Shown piece after piece: positions 1 through 8,691 of a DNA stretch of 64,000 bases. A model generated the notes under the pieces. The model searched no databases. It was not told where the DNA came from and saw only the letters and a program-made list of their open reading frames with translations. This stretch comes from Craurococcus roseus. Its GTDB lineage: Bacteria; Pseudomonadota; Alphaproteobacteria; Acetobacterales; Acetobacteraceae. The stretch is taken from contig NZ_BAAAFZ010000038.1 in NCBI RefSeq assembly GCF_039523795.1, positions 1 through 64,000 of the forward strand. Direction: 5' to 3'. The position numbers and the translations under genes were made by a program. Each line of letters opens with the position of its first letter. Position 1 is the stretch's first letter.

Positions 1-3000
1 GCGGCCGAAGCCCGTTCGCCGGCCAGCGCGCCGGGCAAGCGCTCGGCCGCGAGGGCCAGCCAAGCCAAATCCGGGGCCAGCGCGGGCTGCTCCAGCAGCA
101 CCTGCCGCCAGATGCCGGGCGCGTCGGGCAGGTCCGGCGCCGGCAGGGCGCGCGGCCCCGCGGGTCCCGGCGCCGCCAACCCGTCCGCTTCCAGGTCCCG
201 CAACAGCGCGCGCGCGAAGTCGCCCGGCACGGCGTCGGCGGGCGCCGCCGCGAGCGCGGCGTGGGCGGACGCGGCGCAGAAGCCTTCCAGCAGCAGCGCC
301 GCCTCGCCCAGGTCCAGCGCCGCGTCGCGCCGGCGCGNNNNNNNNNNNNNNNNNNNNNNNNNNNNNNNNNNNNNNNNNNNNNNNNNNNNNNNNNNNNNNN
401 NNNNNNNNNNNNNNNNNNNNNNNNNNNNNNNNNNNNNNNNNNNNNNNNNNNNNNNNNNNNNNNNNNNNNNNNNNNNNNNNNNNNNNNNNNNNNNNNNNNN
501 NNNNNGCCGCACGCGCTGGAGCCACACGCCTTCCACCACCGCCACCGCGCCGCCCGAAGCGTCGCGCAGCGCAAGGTCGGCCGCGGCGCCGCGCTCGCCG
601 CGCGCCGACAAGCGGACGCGCGCCCCCGCGGCGGGGCCGCCCCCGCGCCGCCAGACCAAGCGGGCGAACCGCACCGGGACCAAGCCGGCCGGGTCGTCCG
701 CCGCAGCCGCCGCACCGTCCGGCCGAAAGCCGATCAATGCCTGCAACGCGCCGTCCAGACGCGCGGGGTGGAGCAGGAATTCGGAGTCGGCCGGGGCCGC
801 CGGCGGCCGGCGCAGTTCGGCTTCGGCGACGCCCGCCGCCGGGTCCGCTTCCAGCGCGGTGACGGCTTGGAAGGCGGGGCCGTAGTCGAGCCCTGCCGCC
901 GCGGCGGCGGCGAGCAGCGCGCCCGCCGGGACGGCGCCGCCGTTCGCCAACGCCGGCGCCGCCCCGTCCGGCAAGCGCGGCAGCGGCGAAACGCGGCCCG
1001 TCGCGTGCAGGGTCCAGGGCTCGTCCGAAAGCCGCGCGCGGCTGCGCAGGGAGAAGGCGCCGTGCTCGTCCAGGTCCGCGCGCAGCTCGCGCGGGCGCTG
1101 CTCGGCGTCCAGCGGCAGGGCGTGGAGGATGGCGAAGTCGCGCGCCTCCAGCGCCGGCGCCTCCGGGTGGCGCGCGTTCCCGGCGGCGAGCGCCATCTCC
1201 AGCATCGCCGCGGCCGGCAGCACCGGCCGGCCCAGGAAGCGGTGGTCCGCGAGCCAGGGCTCCAGCGCGGTGTCGAGCAGGCGCGTCCAACGGCCCGGCT
1301 CGTTGCCCTCGCGGAAGCCGAGCAGGCGGTGTTCGGGAACGGGGTCCGTCAGCCGGCGCGCTTCGGCGCTGGGCGTGTGCCAGATGCGCCGCCGGTGGAA
1401 CGGCGTCGCAGGCAGGCCGCGCCGCGCCGCCGGCCCGGCGAAGGCGGGCGCGCCGCGCGGGTCGGCGCGCGCGGCGAAGGCGCGGTCGGCGATCGCCGGG
1501 AACGGGTCGGCGCCCGCCGCCGCCTCGTCGCGGCGGTTCAGCGTCGGCAGCACGGCCGAGTCCGCGGAGTCGCCCCGCAGGCACTCGCGCAGGTAGCCGA
1601 GCAGCACGGGGTTCGGGCCGATCTCGATGAACAGCGCCGGCCCGCCGGCCATCGCGGCGGCGCGGCGCACGGCTGGGAGGAAGGCCACCGGCTCGCGCAG
1701 GTTGCGCCACCAGTAGGCCGGCCCGCACTCCCCCAGCGGCCCGCCTGTCACGCTGGACACCAGCGGCACGCGCGGCGCGGCCCCCGCGGCGAGCCCGTCC
1801 AACTCCCCCAGCAGCCCGTCGCGCACCGGGTCCATGGCGGCGGAGTGGAACGCGTAATCCAGGTCGAGTTCCAGGAAGGCCCAGCGCCGCGACGCCGCGG
1901 CCTCGCCCAGCCGGCGCAGCAGCGGCGCCGGCCCGGCGACGGTGATCGAAGCGGGCGCGTTGACGGCCGCGACCTCCAGCCCGCGCCCCGCCTCCGCCCC
2001 GCACGCGGCGAGCACCGGCAGCGCCTCGTCGGCGGAAGCGCCCAACGCCGCCATGCGCCCGGCGCCGCGCGTGCGCTGCTGGTGCCGGCTGCGCGCGTGG
2101 ACCAGCCGCGCCGCGTCGGCCAGGCCGAGCAGGCCGGACGCGGCGGCGGCCGCCACCTCGCCCACCGAATGGCCGAGGCACAGGTCGGGGCGGATGCCCT
2201 CCGCCGCCAGCGCGCGGACGATCCCGTGCTGGACCGCGAAGAGCAGCGGCTGCGCGCGGTCGGTCGCGGCCAGCGCCGCGTCCGGCACGCCCGCCGCCAG
2301 CGCCTCCGCGACCGACCAACCGAGCCGCGGGGCGAGCGCCGCGTCGGCTTCGAGCACGCCGGCGCGGAAAGCGGCGCTCCCCGCCATCGCGTCGCGGCCC
2401 ATGCCGGCCCATTGCGCGCCGTTGCCGCTGAACACGAAGGCCACGCGCCGCCCGCCCGGCGGCGCGGCCTCGCTCGACGAAGCCGCGGCGTTCGCCGCGC
2501 CCGCGCGCCAGGCCGCGAGCGCGCCCAGCAGTTCGGGGCCGCTTTCCCCGCGCGCCGCGAGCCGGTGCGGCAGGAGGTCGCGCTGCCCGGCGGCGCCACG
2601 CAGCAAGGCCGGCAGCGCGGGGGCCCGCACGGCGGCGAGCGCGGACTGCCAGCGCTCCGCCAGCGCGTCGAGCGCCGGGACGGAGTACGCCGAGAGCAGC
2701 AGCGGCGGCAGCGCCGCGTTCGCGGCTTCCCCGGCCGGGGCGGCCCGCGGCGCCGGCGCGGCGGCGAGCAGCGCCGTGGCGTTGGTGCCGCCGAAGCCGA
2801 AGCTGTTGACGCCCACCACGGCGCGGGCGCGGCGCGGCAAGGGCTGCGGAGCGGTCGGCACCCGCAAGCCTAGCGCGGCGAAGTCGATCGCCGGGTTGGG
2901 CGCGTCGAAGTGCAAGGAGGGCGGGATGCGCCCGTGCTCCAGCACCAGCAGCGCCTTCAACAGCCCGGCCATGCCGGAAGCCGGCTCCAGGTGGCCGATG

Positions 3001-4061
3001 TTGGTCTTGGCGGAGCCGACCGGCAGCGGCGCCTTCCGGTGCCGGCCGATGGCCTCGCCGAGCGCCGCCGCCTCGATCGGGTCGCCCGCGGCGGTGCCGG
3101 TGCCGTGCGCCTCGAAGTAGCCGACGCGCTCCGGCGCCACGCCGGCCTCGTCCATCGCCTGCCGCAGCAGCGCCGCCTGCGCCGCGCCGTTGGGCAGCGA
3201 CAGCCCCACCGTGCGCCCGGCGGCGTTGGTGCCCGTGGCGAGCAGCACGGCCCGCACCGGGTCGCCGTCGCGCAGCGCGTCCGCGAGCGGCTTCAGCACC
3301 ACCACGCCCGCGCCTTCCGCGCGCACGTACCCGTCGGCCGAAGCGTCGAAGGCGCGGCAGCGGCCGGTGGGCGAGAGCATCCCGGCGCGGGAGAAGCCGA
3401 GGAACGGGTACGGCGAGAGCAGCAGGTTCACGCCGCCCACCAGCGCCGCCGGCATCCGCCCCGCGCGCAGCGCCTCCGCCGCCAGGTGCAGCGCCACCAG
3501 CGACGAGGAGCAGGCGGTGTCCACCACCTGCGCCGGCCCGCGCAGGTCGAAGGCGTTGCCGACGCGGTTGGCGAGGATGGACAGCGCGCTGCCGGTCATG
3601 AAGTACCGGTCGCCCGAGGCCGGGTCGCCTTGCCGCAGGTCGGCGTAGTCGGTGAGCGACGCGCCGACGAACACGCCCGCGCCGGTGCCGGCGAGGCGCG
3701 ACGGCGGCAGGCCCGCGTCGTCCAGCGCCTCGGCCGCGACCTCCAGCAACAGGCGCTGCTGCGGGTCCATCTCCGCGGCCTCGCGCGGCGAGATGCCGAA
3801 GGCGCCGGGGTCGAAGCCGGAAACGTCGCCCAGGACGCCGGCGGGGAAGCCGGCCGCGCGGCCGGGCTCGCCGCGGCGCGGGTGCAGGAAGGCGGCCTGC
3901 GTGAAGCGGTCGCCCGGCAGGGTCGTCACCGCGTCCCGCCCCTCGGCCAGCAGGCGCCAATAGGCGTCGAGGTCCGGCGCCCCGGGCAGGCGGCAGGCGG
4001 CGCCGACGATGGCGACGGGCATGGGGGAGGGGAGGCGGCCGCGCCCGGCGCGGCGCCTCAT
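1..4061 (-). CDS. Type I polyketide synthase (KS-AT-DH..., partial)
   Basis: Builds a polyketide or fatty-acyl chain from malonyl units. Read from 4061 downward, the ketosynthase comes first: active-site Cys184 in DTACSSS, then EAHGTGT and NIGHLE. Next is an acyltransferase with Ser632 in GHSVGE and an AFH motif, the pattern associated with malonyl-CoA. Then a dehydratase has His940 in HRFLGRPVLP and the partner DGALQ. Beyond the 168-N gap the same frame stays open to base 1 with the helical linker that usually precedes a methyltransferase, ER or KR domain, so the C-terminus lies outside the window. The start ATG at 4061 shares ATGA with the stop of the glycosyltransferase upstream; an alternative ATG is at 4022. 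Whether it acts iteratively or as one module of an assembly line cannot be told. Confidence 0.93.
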   Translation of the reverse strand, partial: MRRRAGRGRLPSPMPVAIVGAACRLPGAPDLDAYWRLLAEGRDAVTTLPGDRFTQAAFLHPRRGEPGRAAGFPAGVLGDVSGFDPGAFGISPREAAEMDPQQRLLLEVAAEALDDAGLPPSRLAGTGAGVFVGASLTDYADLRQGDPASGDRYFMTGSALSILANRVGNAFDLRGPAQVVDTACSSSLVALHLAAEALRAGRMPAALVGGVNLLLSPYPFLGFSRAGMLSPTGRCRAFDASADGYVRAEGAGVVVLKPLADALRDGDPVRAVLLATGTNAAGRTVGLSLPNGAAQAALLRQAMDEAGVAPERVGYFEAHGTGTAAGDPIEAAALGEAIGRHRKAPLPVGSAKTNIGHLEPASGMAGLLKALLVLEHGRIPPSLHFDAPNPAIDFAALGLRVPTAPQPLPRRARAVVGVNSFGFGGTNATALLAAAPAPRAAPAGEAANAALPPLLLSAYSVPALDALAERWQSALAAVRAPALPALLRGAAGQRDLLPHRLAARGESGPELLGALAAWRAGAANAAASSSEAAPPGGRRVAFVFSGNGAQWAGMGRDAMAGSAAFRAGVLEADAALAPRLGWSVAEALAAGVPDAALAATDRAQPLLFAVQHGIVRALAAEGIRPDLCLGHSVGEVAAAAASGLLGLADAARLVHARSRHQQRTRGAGRMAALGASADEALPVLAACGAEAGRGLEVAAVNAPASITVAGPAPLLRRLGEAAASRRWAFLELDLDYAFHSAAMDPVRDGLLGELDGLAAGAAPRVPLVSSVTGGPLGECGPAYWWRNLREPVAFLPAVRRAAAMAGGPALFIEIGPNPVLLGYLRECLRGDSADSAVLPTLNRRDEAAAGADPFPAIADRAFAARADPRGAPAFAGPAARRGLPATPFHRRRIWHTPSAEARRLTDPVPEHRLLGFREGNEPGRWTRLLDTALEPWLADHRFLGRPVLPAAAMLEMALAAGNARHPEAPALEARDFAILHALPLDAEQRPRELRADLDEHGAFSLRSRARLSDEPWTLHATGRVSPLPRLPDGAAPALANGGAVPAGALLAAAAAAGLDYGPAFQAVTALEADPAAGVAEAELRRPPAAPADSEFLLHPARLDGALQALIGFRPDGAAAAADDPAGLVPVRFARLVWRRGGGPAAGARVRLSARGERGAAADLALRDASGGAVAVVEGVWLQRVRXXXXXXXXXXXXXXXXXXXXXXXXXXXXXXXXXXXXXXXXXXXXXXXXXXXXXXXXXRRRDAALDLGEAALLLEGFCAASAHAALAAAPADAVPGDFARALLRDLEADGLAAPGPAGPRALPAPDLPDAPGIWRQVLLEQPALAPDLAWLALAAERLPGALAGERASA
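338..505. other. Assembly gap (168 N) inside the PKS gene
   Basis: Run of N. The reading frame of the PKS is kept across it, since 168 is divisible by 3 and sensible protein continues on both sides. The estimated size is therefore probably right. Confidence 0.95.
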
Positions 4062-5347
4062 GCCGGAACGCCTTCCAGCGCGGCCGCCCGCGTCGGCGCG
4101 GCGGCGCCCCTCGCGCTTGGGCCGCGCACCACCCGCTCCAGCAGCGCGTCCACGGCGTCGAAATGCGCGTCCCAGCCCGGCGCGCGCCAGCCCTGGAGGC
4201 GCGAAAGCTGCGCGGCGCGCGCGGCGGAGCCGGGTTCGGCGTAGTCCAGCACGGCGCGCCGCCACGCGGCGCCGTCCAGCGGGTCGAGGTAGTCTGGCAC
4301 CGCGCCGCCCACCTCCCGCAGCGCCGGCAGGTCGGAGCAGAGCGCGGGCACGCCGAGCGCCAGCGCCTCCGCCAACGGCAGGCCGTAGCCCTCCGCGAAG
4401 GAGGGGAACAGCAGCGCCCGGCTGCCCGAAAGCAGGGACGCGACCTCCGCGTCGCCCGGCGTGCCGCATTCCCGCACCAGCCCGCGCAGGGCGGAGCAGC
4501 GGTCCAACAGGTCCAGGATGTTCTCGTTCTCCCAGCCGCGCCGGCCGAGCAGCAGCAGGCGCGGCGCCCGGCCGCCCAGGCGCGCCGCGAAGTCGCGCCA
4601 AAGGTGCAGCAGCAGCAGGTGGTTCTTCCGCGGCTCGATGGTGCCGAGGCAGACGAAGTAAGGCGCGCCGTCCGGCGTCGGCGGAAGCGGAACGGCCGCG
4701 CGGCGGGTGCCTATGCCGAGCGGCGCCACGGTGACGGTTGGCGCGGGCAGGCCGCGCGACGCGAGCTCCCCGCGCAAGCTGTCGGCCGTCGCGGCGGAGT
4801 TCACCACCACGCCGTCCGCCATCGCGGCGACGGTCGCCACGCGCGCGGCGTGGCGCTTCACCTGCGGCGGCCGGGCGTACTCCGGGTGGCTCAGCGGTAT
4901 CAGGTCGTGGACGAAGGGGACGAAGGCGGCGCCGGCGCGGCGGAGCGGCGCGATGGCCGCGGCCCGGTCCAGCGCGCGGTGCGAGACGAGGAGGAACACG
5001 CTCGGGCCGCCGGCCGCTCCGCGCGGCGCGGCGAGGGCGTCGCGCAGCGCCCGCTTGCCGGCGCCGACGCCCAGGCCGGCCAGGATCGGCAGCGCGGCGC
5101 GCCAAGCGTGGCGCCGCGCGCCGGCGGCGCCGTCCCAAGCCGCCTCGATCGCGTCCAGCAGCGCCGCCAAGGCGGGGCGCGGCACCGCCGCGAAGCCCCC
5201 GGCGGGGATCTGCGCCGCGAAGGTGCAAGCCTTGGGCGGTTGGGCGGCCCACCGCTTCGCGTAGGCCATCTCGACACGGTCTATGCCCGAAGGCGCGGCG
5301 CGGCGGACGCTGAACAGGAGGCGCGAAACGTCCAGGATGACGTGCAC
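4058..5347 (-). CDS. Glycosyltransferase family 4-like protein
   Basis: Predicted retaining GT-B glycosyltransferase (GT4 group) of 429 aa, cytoplasmic, moving a sugar from a nucleotide donor to an unknown acceptor. Visible features are the C-terminal domain entry GTIEPRKNH (about residues 236-243) and the donor-site motif FAEGYGLPLAEALALG (about 317-332) with the two Glu residues of the EX7E pattern. I chose GTG 5347 because the protein then starts VHVILDVSRLL, a normal first beta strand; an in-frame ATG 19 codons upstream gives an Arg-rich tail. The stop overlaps the PKS start (ATGA), so the two are probably co-translated, which suggests a glycosylated polyketide or lipid. Confidence 0.85.
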   Translation of the reverse strand: MHVILDVSRLLFSVRRAAPSGIDRVEMAYAKRWAAQPPKACTFAAQIPAGGFAAVPRPALAALLDAIEAAWDGAAGARRHAWRAALPILAGLGVGAGKRALRDALAAPRGAAGGPSVFLLVSHRALDRAAAIAPLRRAGAAFVPFVHDLIPLSHPEYARPPQVKRHAARVATVAAMADGVVVNSAATADSLRGELASRGLPAPTVTVAPLGIGTRRAAVPLPPTPDGAPYFVCLGTIEPRKNHLLLLHLWRDFAARLGGRAPRLLLLGRRGWENENILDLLDRCSALRGLVRECGTPGDAEVASLLSGSRALLFPSFAEGYGLPLAEALALGVPALCSDLPALREVGGAVPDYLDPLDGAAWRRAVLDYAEPGSAARAAQLSRLQGWRAPGWDAHFDAVDALLERVVRGPSARGAAAPTRAAALEGVPA

Positions 5348-5539
5348 GGGTTTTCGCCTGCCCCCTCGTAGGACGGAGCGGCTGCGGCCCGAACCGACCC
5401 GCAATCAACCCGCCGCCTTCGTGCTCACTACGCGGTGCGCGACGACGCGGTCAATCGAACGAACGCATCGTAATCACCCGACAACATTGCAGGCGCGGCG
5501 CGGAGGGCGGCGCGTCGCGGACGCGCTCCAGGTAAAGGC

Positions 5540-5568
5540 TTGCGGCGCCCCGGGCCAAGCATTAGGAA
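5540..5568 (+). promoter_or_regulatory. Possible sigma-70 promoter of tRNA-Thr
   Basis: TTGCGG, 17-bp spacer, then TAGGAA, placed so that transcription would begin about 17 nt before the tRNA. The match is weak, but the same TTGCGG-17-TAGG layout recurs before the leuA leader at 28228. Confidence 0.3.
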
Positions 5569-5591
5569 GGCGCCTCGCCCCGCGGCCCGGC

Positions 5592-5666
<75 letters not shown>

Positions 5667-5993
5667 GCGCTTCCGACGGCATTGCCGACTTGGCGGCCTC
5701 CGGCCGGAACGATCGGGCGCGGCCGAGCCGGCGGGACGACGCCTCCGCGGCGTCGTCGCCCGGAGCCGGGGACGCCGGGCGCACGGACGGGGCGCCCATC
5801 CGCGCCGACGGCGCGCGGTGGACCGGCGCGGCGCGTCGTGCCCGGCATCCCGGAGCAGGAAAGGCGGCGTCCGACCGCGGCCAAGCACCCTTTCGAGCGG
5901 CCGCTGGCCGGCTTCGGGTTCCGGCCGCGGCGCACCGTCACGGCCCGCCCCGCCGCTGCCGCTCGCAGGCCGGCCCCGGGGCCGAACGCGCCG
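5667..5993. other. Gene-free stretch after tRNA-Thr with a hairpin
   Basis: No protein here looks real: every open frame is Arg/Pro/Ala-rich shadow coding. The one clear element is a perfect 9-bp inverted repeat, GACGACGCC / GGCGTCGTC with loop TCCGC, at 5735-5757. It may terminate the tRNA transcript, although no T-run follows. Confidence 0.5.
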
Positions 5994-6905
5994 TCACGGC
6001 GCGCGCCGGAACGCGAAGACGGCGCCGTCCCACAGCGCGAACGGGGTCGCGCCGGCCACCTCCAGCGCCATGCCGTGCGCCTCCGCCCAACGCGCGGCGT
6101 CGGCGCGGTCCCGGTCCGGGTCGCCGCGGTAGGACAGGTTGAGCGCGGCGAGCGCGCCGCCCGCCCGCAGCGCGCGGGCCGCCCCCGCCACGTGCGCGTC
6201 CGCCACCCCGGCCTGCACGAGGTAGGGGAAGGAGTCCACGGCCAGCACCAGGTCGAACACCCCCGCGGGCAACGCCGAAAGGTCCAGGCCCGGCGTGGTT
6301 TCGAACCGCGCGTTGGGCAGGCCCGCGTGGCGCCGCCGGGCCTCCGCCACCATGCCGGCGGACACGTCCAGGCCGAGCACCGACCGGCAGCGCGGCGACA
6401 GCGCCGCCGCCACGCGGCCGAAGCCGCAGCCGAGGTCCAGCACGTCCGCGCCGGGCCGGAGCAGGTCCGCGCCCTCCAGCCAGCGCACCGCCTCCGCCGT
6501 GGCGGCGGCGAGTATCCCCGGGTCGCCGAGCGAGTAGAGGGCGACCGCGGCCTCGGGCGAATGGGACACCGCGCGGTCGAAGAAGGCGGCGATGCGGGCG
6601 ACGCCCCCCGCTCCGGGCCCGCCCAGCGCGGAGTGGTCGCCGCCCGTTTCCGCGATCTCGGCGGCGAGCCGGTCCAGCGCCGCGTCGTGCCCGTCGAGCA
6701 GCCGGCGCATCGCGCCCCAGCGCGGGCCCGGCGGCTCGGGCCGGCGCGCGTCCAACTCGGCGCGGATGCCTGCCGCCGTTTTGCCGCCCAGCAGCAAGCG
6801 GGCCAGCGCCACCTCGGCCGAGATCCGCCCGGCCAGGCACGACCCCACGGCGTCCTCCGCCGGGGGGAGGACGCCGTGGGGAGGGGTGGCCGGCTCAAAC
6901 GGCAC
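5994..6905 (-). CDS. Class I SAM-dependent methyltransferase
   Basis: 303-aa soluble protein. The Rossmann SAM-binding motif I is clear at residues 155-165 (VLDLGCGFGRV), followed by an acidic strand end (LGLDVS) and a later LVLAVDSFPYL segment that fits motif II. The first ~110 residues are a helical extension absent from minimal methyltransferases and may bind the substrate. The start is GTG 6905, lying inside the 3' end of the upstream PurD-like gene (11-nt overlap), so the two are almost certainly co-translated. The substrate is unknown; pairing with an ATP-grasp ligase suggests one small-molecule pathway. Confidence 0.8.
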   Translation of the reverse strand: MPFEPATPPHGVLPPAEDAVGSCLAGRISAEVALARLLLGGKTAAGIRAELDARRPEPPGPRWGAMRRLLDGHDAALDRLAAEIAETGGDHSALGGPGAGGVARIAAFFDRAVSHSPEAAVALYSLGDPGILAAATAEAVRWLEGADLLRPGADVLDLGCGFGRVAAALSPRCRSVLGLDVSAGMVAEARRRHAGLPNARFETTPGLDLSALPAGVFDLVLAVDSFPYLVQAGVADAHVAGAARALRAGGALAALNLSYRGDPDRDRADAARWAEAHGMALEVAGATPFALWDGAVFAFRRAP

Positions 6906-8214
6906 GGAGCCCCGGACCGGCCGCCGCGGCGGCCGGGCGGGGAGGCGCCGGCAGCCACCCCAACTCCTCCAGCCGCGCCCCGTCCCGCAGCAGGAAGCGG
7001 TCGCCGATGTCGGCGCGCCAGCGGAGGTCCGGGGCGATGACGTTGCGCGCCCGCGCCCGCGCCCCGGCCTGCGCCTCCTGCACCGTGGCGCCCGTGCCGG
7101 TCACGACCATGGCGCGCCCCGTGCGCCGCCGCGCCAGCAGCCGTCCGCCTTCCAGCCGCACGTCGCAAGGGTGGTGGTGCCGGGCCATCTCCTCGGCCCC
7201 GGGCGGCTCGCGGAAGAACAAGGGCAGGTCGTCCTCGGGCGGGCTGGCCGCGTCCTCCTTCGGGAAGGGCGGGACGGTGAGCACGATGCCCACGGACCAG
7301 CCGGGCAGAACGGCGAACCCTTCGTGCCCGCCGCCGTCCAGCATCCGCCCGAGCAGGTCGCCCCAGCCGTCCCGCTGCAAGGGCGCCAGCACGGCGAAGC
7401 CGGGGTCGCCGAAGCGGCAGGTGAACTCCAGCGGCCAGGGGCCGCGCTCGTCGACGATCATGTTCAGGTTGACGTAGCCCACGTGCCCCGCGCGGGCCAG
7501 GGAGGGCGCCACCCGGTCCAGGGTGGCCCCGAACAGCCGCTCCGCGCCCTCGAACCCGGCGAGCGTCCCCATCTCGGTCGTCATCTCGCCCATCTCGCCG
7601 GGGAAGAAGCGCTTGTGCTCGAAGTCGATGCAGGCCGGGCGCAGGAAGCGCCGTCCGTCGAAGTAGGCGCCGACGCCCACCTCCACGCCCTCCAGCCGCT
7701 CCATGAGCAGCACGCGGCCCGGCGGCGTGCGCCCCAGCACCCAGCGCAGGTCGTCGCCCGCCGGGTGCTCGCCGACGACGGTGGCGCGCGCGTTGTTGTC
7801 GTGCTTGAGCACGAAGCGGCCGGGGTTGCGGGCCAGCCACGCGGCCGCGTCCGCCGGGCCGGGGAAGGCGACGCTCCTGGCGGTCCGCAGCCCGGCGTCG
7901 CGCAGGACGCGCTGCCCGAAGGCGCGGTCGTACTCCAGCCGGTCCCCGAGCGAACTGCCGCCGACGACCCGGTACCCCGCGGCGCGCAACTCGTCCTGCA
8001 ACGCGCCCTGGCCCACCCTCTCGAACAGGACCACCCCGCCCTTACCGACCCAGCCCAGCTCCGCGCGCCAGTCGGCGACGGTTTCGACGAGGCCGCCGAA
8101 GGCGCCGGCGGAGGCAGGGCCGGAGGCGTGGACGCGGACCTCGTGCCCTTCCCGCATCAGGCCGAGGTAAAGGCTGCCCAGGTCCACCCTCGCGCCGATG
8201 CCGAGCACGCGCAT
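6895..8214 (-). CDS. PurD-like ATP-grasp ligase
   Basis: 439-aa protein resembling phosphoribosylamine-glycine ligase (GAR synthetase). ATP-grasp features include KHDNNARATVV, the glycine-rich loop FEHKRFFPGEMGEMTTEMG, and EFTCRFGDPG, which matches the EFNVRFGDPE signature of PurD. The N-terminus RVLGIGARVDLGSLYLGL is a Rossmann-like pre-ATP-grasp domain but departs from the usual PurD start. Such divergent PurD paralogues may join amino acids to other amines, so I would not name it purD. ATG 8214 has a strong SD (GGGAGGA) six bases upstream. Its 3' end overlaps the methyltransferase start. Confidence 0.75.
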   Translation of the reverse strand: MRVLGIGARVDLGSLYLGLMREGHEVRVHASGPASAGAFGGLVETVADWRAELGWVGKGGVVLFERVGQGALQDELRAAGYRVVGGSSLGDRLEYDRAFGQRVLRDAGLRTARSVAFPGPADAAAWLARNPGRFVLKHDNNARATVVGEHPAGDDLRWVLGRTPPGRVLLMERLEGVEVGVGAYFDGRRFLRPACIDFEHKRFFPGEMGEMTTEMGTLAGFEGAERLFGATLDRVAPSLARAGHVGYVNLNMIVDERGPWPLEFTCRFGDPGFAVLAPLQRDGWGDLLGRMLDGGGHEGFAVLPGWSVGIVLTVPPFPKEDAASPPEDDLPLFFREPPGAEEMARHHHPCDVRLEGGRLLARRRTGRAMVVTGTGATVQEAQAGARARARNVIAPDLRWRADIGDRFLLRDGARLEELGWLPAPPRPAAAAAGPGLRAV

Positions 8215-8691
8215 GCTTCCTCCCTTCCCGTGCCCGGGCCGCGCCCACCGGCACGGACGGCCGGGTCGGGACCCGCGTTCCTCCGCATCCGGCAGCGCGG
8301 TCATGGACCGTGCAAGGATGCGGCCGTTGATGCCGACAAGGAAACGGCCGGGGCGGGTCGCGGGTTCGGCCGCCATCCGTCCGGCTTTGGTCCAGCCGCG
8401 CCCTTCGGGCCAGCGACCGTCGAGCGGCGAGCCCCGCCACCGAAAGGGGCCGGGCGCCGAAGCGGTCTGGGTGCCCCGGCCCAGGAGCGGTAAGGGGGCC
8501 TCCACAACCGCTTGGGGAAACGCCGTGCTCGTTCTGGTTTGTGCGCCCGATAGCAACGCCCGCGCGCCGGGGGCGAAGGGGCCGCGCCGCCGCCCGGAAC
8601 CGCGAACCGGGGCTGCGGCGCCCAACTCCGCCGCCGCCGCCCGGCGCCGCCGCGCCGCGTCCTGGCGCGTCCGGCCTTGAGCCGACCGCCG
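8215..8691. other. Intergenic region between divergent genes, no gene seen
   Basis: 477 bp between the PurD-like gene (leftward) and opgH (rightward). It must hold both promoters. I see no convincing ORF, only low-complexity Arg/Pro/Ala frames, and no strong consensus promoter or inverted repeat. Confidence 0.5.

Noticed and set aside
261..2873. 870-aa forward open frame opposite the PKS
   Set aside because: Arg/Ala/Gln-rich shadow; the reverse strand encodes intact AT and DH domains here.
5735..5757. Strong 9-bp hairpin after tRNA-Thr called as a definite terminator
   Set aside because: Perfect stem, but about 70 bp after the tRNA and without a T-run, so recorded only within the gene-free stretch.
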